Assembly: GCF_024138165.1 (NCBI RefSeq)
Contig: NZ_CP100000.1
Span: forward strand, 2,666,001-2,730,000
DNA: 64,000 nucleotides
From: Halorussus vallis
Lineage (GTDB): Archaea > Halobacteriota > Halobacteria > Halobacteriales > Haladaptataceae
Direction: 5' to 3'
The notes below the pieces were generated by a model. That model made no database searches. It was not told where the DNA came from and saw nothing but the letters and a program-made list of their open reading frames with translations. Made by a program: the position numbers and the translations under genes. This document shows positions 60,439 to 64,000 of the stretch, piece by piece (the first letter of the stretch is position 1; the number at the start of each line of letters is the position of its first letter).

Positions 60439-62127
60439 TCAGTCGTCCTCGGACGGTTCGGTCGGTCCCGCCGCGTCGCTCGCTGCTGCGTCTCCCGTCG
60501 GCCCGGACCGACTGCCGATGAGCATGTCGTCGCCGCGGACGTCGCCGCCTTCTTGCACGAGGACGCGCCCGTGTGCGTCGCTGAACTCCTTCGCCATCCC
60601 GTAGACCGCGACGAGGCCGACGACCGCGACCGGACCCCCGGTGATGATGGCGGCCTGCTGGAGCGCGTTCGTCCCGCCGATGACGACGAGAATCGAGGCG
60701 ATCAGCCCCTGCAGGACGCCCCAGGTGAGCCGGTTGAGTTTCGAGGGGTCCTCCTCGCCGCCGGTCGTCAGCATCGCGAGCCCGAGCGTCGAGGAGTCCG
60801 CGGACGTGACGAAGAACGTGATGACCAGCAGGAAGAACAGCGCCGACAGCACTTCGCCGAATGGCAGTGCGCCGAACAGCGGGTACCCCGAGACGGCGAT
60901 GCCGAACTCGTTTATCGCGCCGAGGATGTCGGCTCCGCCGGAGTTCTGGAGGCGCATCGACGTACCGCCGACGATCATGAACCAGGGCACCGTCGCCAGC
61001 GTCGTGGCGATGACGCCGACGAACGTCACCTCGCGGATGGTCCGGCCCTTCGAAATCTTCGCGAGGAAGATGCCGGAGAACGGCGCCCACGAGAACCACC
61101 AGGCCCAGTAGAACACGGTCCAGGCGCCGACGAAACTCGCGTCGCCGGACCCCACGCCGGTGAACAGACTCATCCCGACGAACCCCTGGAGGTAGTCGCC
61201 GACGGCCTGGGTCCCGAGGTTCAGAACGAACGACGGGAATCCTACCAGGAAGACGACGACGCCCAACACGAGGAAGACAAGGACGTTCACCTGCGAGAGG
61301 CGCTTGATGCCTCGGTCGACGCCCGACACGACCGAGAGCGTGAACAGGACCGTCACGCCGGTGATCGTCAGGATAGTTCCGAGGTCGCCGAAGGCGACGC
61401 CGAACTGGTACTCCATCCCGGCGAGTAACTGCTGGCCGATGAAGCCGAGCGACGTGGCGATACCGCCCATCGTCCCGAAGACCGCGACGACGTCGACGAG
61501 CGTGGCCCACTTGCTGTCCTCGAGGTCGTCGACCCCGATGAACGGCGCCAGCACCGTCGAGAACCTGAACGGCGCGCCCTTGTTGTACGCGAAGTACGCG
61601 ATGGGTACCCCGACGATGAGGTAGGCGCTCCAGGCCGAGATACCCCAGTGGAAGAACGTGTACTGGAGCGACCCGACCATCTTCGCCTTCGCGCTCGCGC
61701 CCGACCCCGTCAGCGGAGTGCCGTTGCCGAAGTGGTAGATCGCCTCCGCGGGGCCCCAGAACACGATTCCGGCGGCGATTCCCGCCGAGAAGAACATCGC
61801 GAAGTACGTCAGGAAACTGTGGTCCGGTTCGGTGTCCTCACCGCCGAGTCGTATCTTGCCCCACGGGCCGAAGATGAGGAACGTGGTGAACGCGACGAAT
61901 ATCAGCATCGCCCACAGGTAGAACCACGAGAAGTTCGTCCACAGCCAGTTGTTCAGGTCCGTGATTATCTTTCCGAGTTGATTCACCTGACTTCCGTCGA
62001 CCGTTACGGTCGGACTCAGCGCGTACGCGACGATGAATGCCACGGCGACGACGACGCCGGAGCCGAAGATCACCGGGTCGATCTCTTCGAGGAACTCGTC
62101 GAGCAAACTGTTCGGTTCACTGCTCAT
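60439..62127 (-). CDS. BCCT-family transporter (glycine betaine/choline type)
   Basis: The 562-residue protein has about 12 helices and the BCCT signature region AWTVFYWAWWFSWAPFSGIF with LAKISKGRTIREV, plus FFSAGIAAGIVFWGPAEAI. These carriers take up betaine or related quaternary ammonium solutes, here probably with Na+. Short N- and C-terminal tails without the long osmosensing domain suggest constitutive nutrient uptake. A GcvT-like gene nearby fits use of the imported methylated amines. Confidence 0.92.
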   Translation of the reverse strand: MSSEPNSLLDEFLEEIDPVIFGSGVVVAVAFIVAYALSPTVTVDGSQVNQLGKIITDLNNWLWTNFSWFYLWAMLIFVAFTTFLIFGPWGKIRLGGEDTEPDHSFLTYFAMFFSAGIAAGIVFWGPAEAIYHFGNGTPLTGSGASAKAKMVGSLQYTFFHWGISAWSAYLIVGVPIAYFAYNKGAPFRFSTVLAPFIGVDDLEDSKWATLVDVVAVFGTMGGIATSLGFIGQQLLAGMEYQFGVAFGDLGTILTITGVTVLFTLSVVSGVDRGIKRLSQVNVLVFLVLGVVVFLVGFPSFVLNLGTQAVGDYLQGFVGMSLFTGVGSGDASFVGAWTVFYWAWWFSWAPFSGIFLAKISKGRTIREVTFVGVIATTLATVPWFMIVGGTSMRLQNSGGADILGAINEFGIAVSGYPLFGALPFGEVLSALFFLLVITFFVTSADSSTLGLAMLTTGGEEDPSKLNRLTWGVLQGLIASILVVIGGTNALQQAAIITGGPVAVVGLVAVYGMAKEFSDAHGRVLVQEGGDVRGDDMLIGSRSGPTGDAAASDAAGPTEPSEDD

Positions 62128-62457
62128 GGTTAATCGGGTACGGTAGTGGTGGTCTGCTGTCGCATCCGCGACCGCGCTCGGGTCGCCTCCGGCGGTCGAA
62201 GCGTCGCGCCGGTCGGCGGCGACCCCGGCGGTGGTCGCGGTGGTCGAGACGCTCGCGTCGGCCGCGCGCCGCGACGGACGTGCCGGGTCGGTTCGACGGA
62301 GAACCCGACGCGAAGCCGTTCGGCGCCCAGATGAGTGGCATCCTGACCCACGGTACCAGTTCTCAAGGCCACGGATAAACGTTCGTGTGGAGCACCTGCC
62401 TCTTTAAAACGGCCGGGAGAGACGGGACGTCCGTCCGGAAATCGGTCGATTCGAGGC

Positions 62458-63708
62458 TCACCCGGCGTCGCTCCGGTTGACGTGTTCGACCGGGTAGCCG
62501 GCCGCGGCGATCGAGTCCACGATGTTCGCGGCGTGTTCGGCGCCGCTCGTCTCGACCTGGAACGTCAGGTACGCCTCGCCGACGTCGAGGTCCTCGACCG
62601 CGCGGTCGTGGCGGACGGTGCGGATGTTCGCCCCGTGTTCGGCGACGATGCCCGACAACTCCTCCATCTTCCCGTACCGGTCGTCGATGCGGACCCGGAG
62701 GCTCAGAATCTGCTTCCGGGCGGTGAGCGCGTGGACGAGGACGGTCTGGAGCATCGTCATGTCGAGGTTTCCGCCGCAGAGCAGCGGCATGACCGTCTCA
62801 CCTTCGACGTCCAGGTCGCCGAGGACGGCGGCCACCGACGCCGCGCCGGCGCCCTCGACGACCTGTTTCGCCCGCTCCAGCAGCACGAGGATGCTCCGAG
62901 CTATCTCCTGGTCGGTGACCGTGACGACCTCGTCGACGTGTCGGTCGATGAGCGCGAGCGTCCGCTCGGAGATTCCGCCCGTGGCGATGCCGTCGGCGAT
63001 GGTGTCGACGGAGTCGAGCGTCTGGGGTGCGCCCTTCTCGAGGCTGTCGGGCACCGTCGCGGCGCCGGCGGCCTGGACCCCGACGATTCGCGTCTCGGGC
63101 GATAGCTCCGCGAACGCCGTCGCGACACCGCTTATCAACCCGCCCCCGCCGATGGGAACGACGACCGTGTCGACTTCGGGGTCGTCCTCGTACATCTCGA
63201 CGCCGAGTGTTCCCTGGCCGGCGACGATGGCCGGGTCGTCGTACGCGTGGACGAACTCCGCCCCGGAGTCGCCCGAGACGTCCCGGGCGTGGGCCATCGC
63301 CTCGCGGAAGTTCTGCCCGACGAGTTCGACCGACGCGCCGTAGCCGCGCGTCGCGTCGACCTTCGTCTGGGGTGCGGTCTTCGGCATGACGATGGTCGAT
63401 TCGACGCCGAGGCTCGTCGCGGCGAGCGCGACGCCCTGGGCGTGGTTGCCGGCGCTGGCGGCGACGACGCGCTCGCAGTCGGTCTCCTCGACGCACTGGG
63501 CGATCTTGTTGTACGCCCCGCGCGTCTTGAACGACCCCGTCCACTGGAGGTGTTCCAACTTGAGCGACACCCGCTCGGCTCCCGTCATCGCCTCCAGGGA
63601 GGTGCTGCGTTCGACGGGCGTCGGCTTGACGACCGTTCGGTCGTCAAGTCGCTCGCGCGCTCGCTCGACGTCGGCGAACTCGACGGTGTGTACAGGTTCG
63701 GTGGTCAT
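62458..63708 (-). CDS. ilvA: Threonine ammonia-lyase (threonine dehydratase)
   Basis: The 416-residue protein is a fold-type-II PLP enzyme: GSFKTRGAYNKI with PLP-Lys61, SAGNHAQGVALAA, PIGGGGLISGVATA phosphate loop, and LLCGGNLDM. A C-terminal ACT-like region follows (LSLRVRIDDRYGKMEELSGI). It turns threonine into 2-oxobutanoate and ammonia, either for isoleucine synthesis or threonine breakdown. The single regulatory region points to the short, TdcB-like or archaeal form, so the gene symbol is approximate. Confidence 0.9.
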   Translation of the reverse strand: MTTEPVHTVEFADVERARERLDDRTVVKPTPVERSTSLEAMTGAERVSLKLEHLQWTGSFKTRGAYNKIAQCVEETDCERVVAASAGNHAQGVALAATSLGVESTIVMPKTAPQTKVDATRGYGASVELVGQNFREAMAHARDVSGDSGAEFVHAYDDPAIVAGQGTLGVEMYEDDPEVDTVVVPIGGGGLISGVATAFAELSPETRIVGVQAAGAATVPDSLEKGAPQTLDSVDTIADGIATGGISERTLALIDRHVDEVVTVTDQEIARSILVLLERAKQVVEGAGAASVAAVLGDLDVEGETVMPLLCGGNLDMTMLQTVLVHALTARKQILSLRVRIDDRYGKMEELSGIVAEHGANIRTVRHDRAVEDLDVGEAYLTFQVETSGAEHAANIVDSIAAAGYPVEHVNRSDAG

Positions 63709-63718
63709 GGGAGCGCGG

Positions 63719-64000
63719 CTACCGGAGTATCTTCTCGCGGTCCGGGTCGTACAGCGGTTCCTCCTCGACGGTCGCCGGGTAGCGCTCGTTCTCGTACCGT
63801 ATCTCGACCGACCGCCCCGGTTCGGCGTACTCGGGCGGGAGGTACCCGTACGCGATGCCGGCGTCGACGGTGTAGCCGTAGTCGGCGCGCGCGACGTACC
63901 CCAGCACGTCGTCGCCGTCGACGACCGGGTGGCCCGAGTCGACGACCGCCCCGGGTTCGTCGAGCGTCATGCAGGACAGCTTCCGGTCGAGACCCTCCTC
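63719..64000 (-). CDS. GcvT-like protein (aminomethyltransferase/FAD dehydrogenase), C-terminal fragment
   Basis: The frame continues to the window edge (93 residues seen). LDRKLSCMTLDEPGAVVDSG, GHPVVDGDDVLGYVARADYG and IAYGYLPPEYAEPGRSVEIR match the C-terminal barrel of GcvT, as found in glycine cleavage T protein and in dimethylglycine/sarcosine dehydrogenases. The N-terminal part that would tell them apart is outside the window. The adjacent BCCT transporter favours methylated-glycine catabolism. Confidence 0.8.
   Translation of the reverse strand, partial: EEGLDRKLSCMTLDEPGAVVDSGHPVVDGDDVLGYVARADYGYTVDAGIAYGYLPPEYAEPGRSVEIRYENERYPATVEEEPLYDPDREKILR

Overview
The window is a stretch of haloarchaeal (class Halobacteria) chromosome. 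Evidence: very high GC, strongly acidic proteins, archaeal promoter layout (TATA-like box about 25-30 bases before leaderless ATG/GTG starts), a TFB-type transcription factor, Bat/HTH_10 and HalOD1 regulators, a tRNA-Lys with a canonical bulge-helix-bulge intron, and many small zinc-ribbon proteins. The genus cannot be fixed from the sequence.

Layout. 0-5.7 kb: end of a membrane protein, a PD-(D/E)XK nuclease-like gene, two tiny proteins, tRNA-Lys(UUU) with an att-like repeat beside it, an M20 peptidase, a ParB/HTH-like protein, a zinc ribbon and an SDR oxidoreductase. 5.8-17.6 kb: hypothetical proteins, a tandem pair of DUF4397 proteins, a PadR-like regulator, a tiny membrane protein, a voltage-gated-type K+ channel, a two-gene membrane operon and a PhoD-like phosphatase. 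17.7-27.5 kb: two proteins sharing a 16-residue repeat domain (18.4 and 21.0 kb), a TFB, a second PadR-like regulator, two more tiny membrane proteins, a DUF7504-like protein and a second PhoD-like phosphatase.

28-41.6 kb is a lower-GC, relic-rich accessory region. It holds small membrane proteins, a frameshifted Tat-secreted precursor with an 8-cysteine C-terminal module, a PiT phosphate transporter, truncated copies of the 3' end of a beta-CASP RNase gene, an NhaP-type antiporter, a CaCA-type exchanger, a DUF2270 gene broken by an in-frame TGA, and HalOD1, Bat-like and winged-helix regulators. It ends inside the complete beta-CASP gene (41.2-42.5 kb), whose last ~500 bases share the island composition.

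42.7-45.2 kb: an RNA-ligase homologue that has lost its nucleophilic lysine, and a truncated haemoglobin. 45.3-55.7 kb is the centrepiece: a chemosensory cluster in the order cheY, cheA, a double CheC, two stand-alone H-NOX haem proteins, a transducer with no extracellular domain, cheW, a CheC-like protein and cheD, with no cheR or cheB. With the haemoglobin next door, it reads as an NO/O2-sensing chemotaxis-type pathway using CheC/CheD for adaptation and signal termination. 55.8-64 kb: a TauE/SafE permease, a divergent Nramp-fold transporter, a four-PAS histidine kinase, a BCCT betaine-type transporter, threonine ammonia-lyase, and the end of a GcvT-like gene running off the window; the last and the BCCT gene suggest uptake and demethylation of methylated amines.
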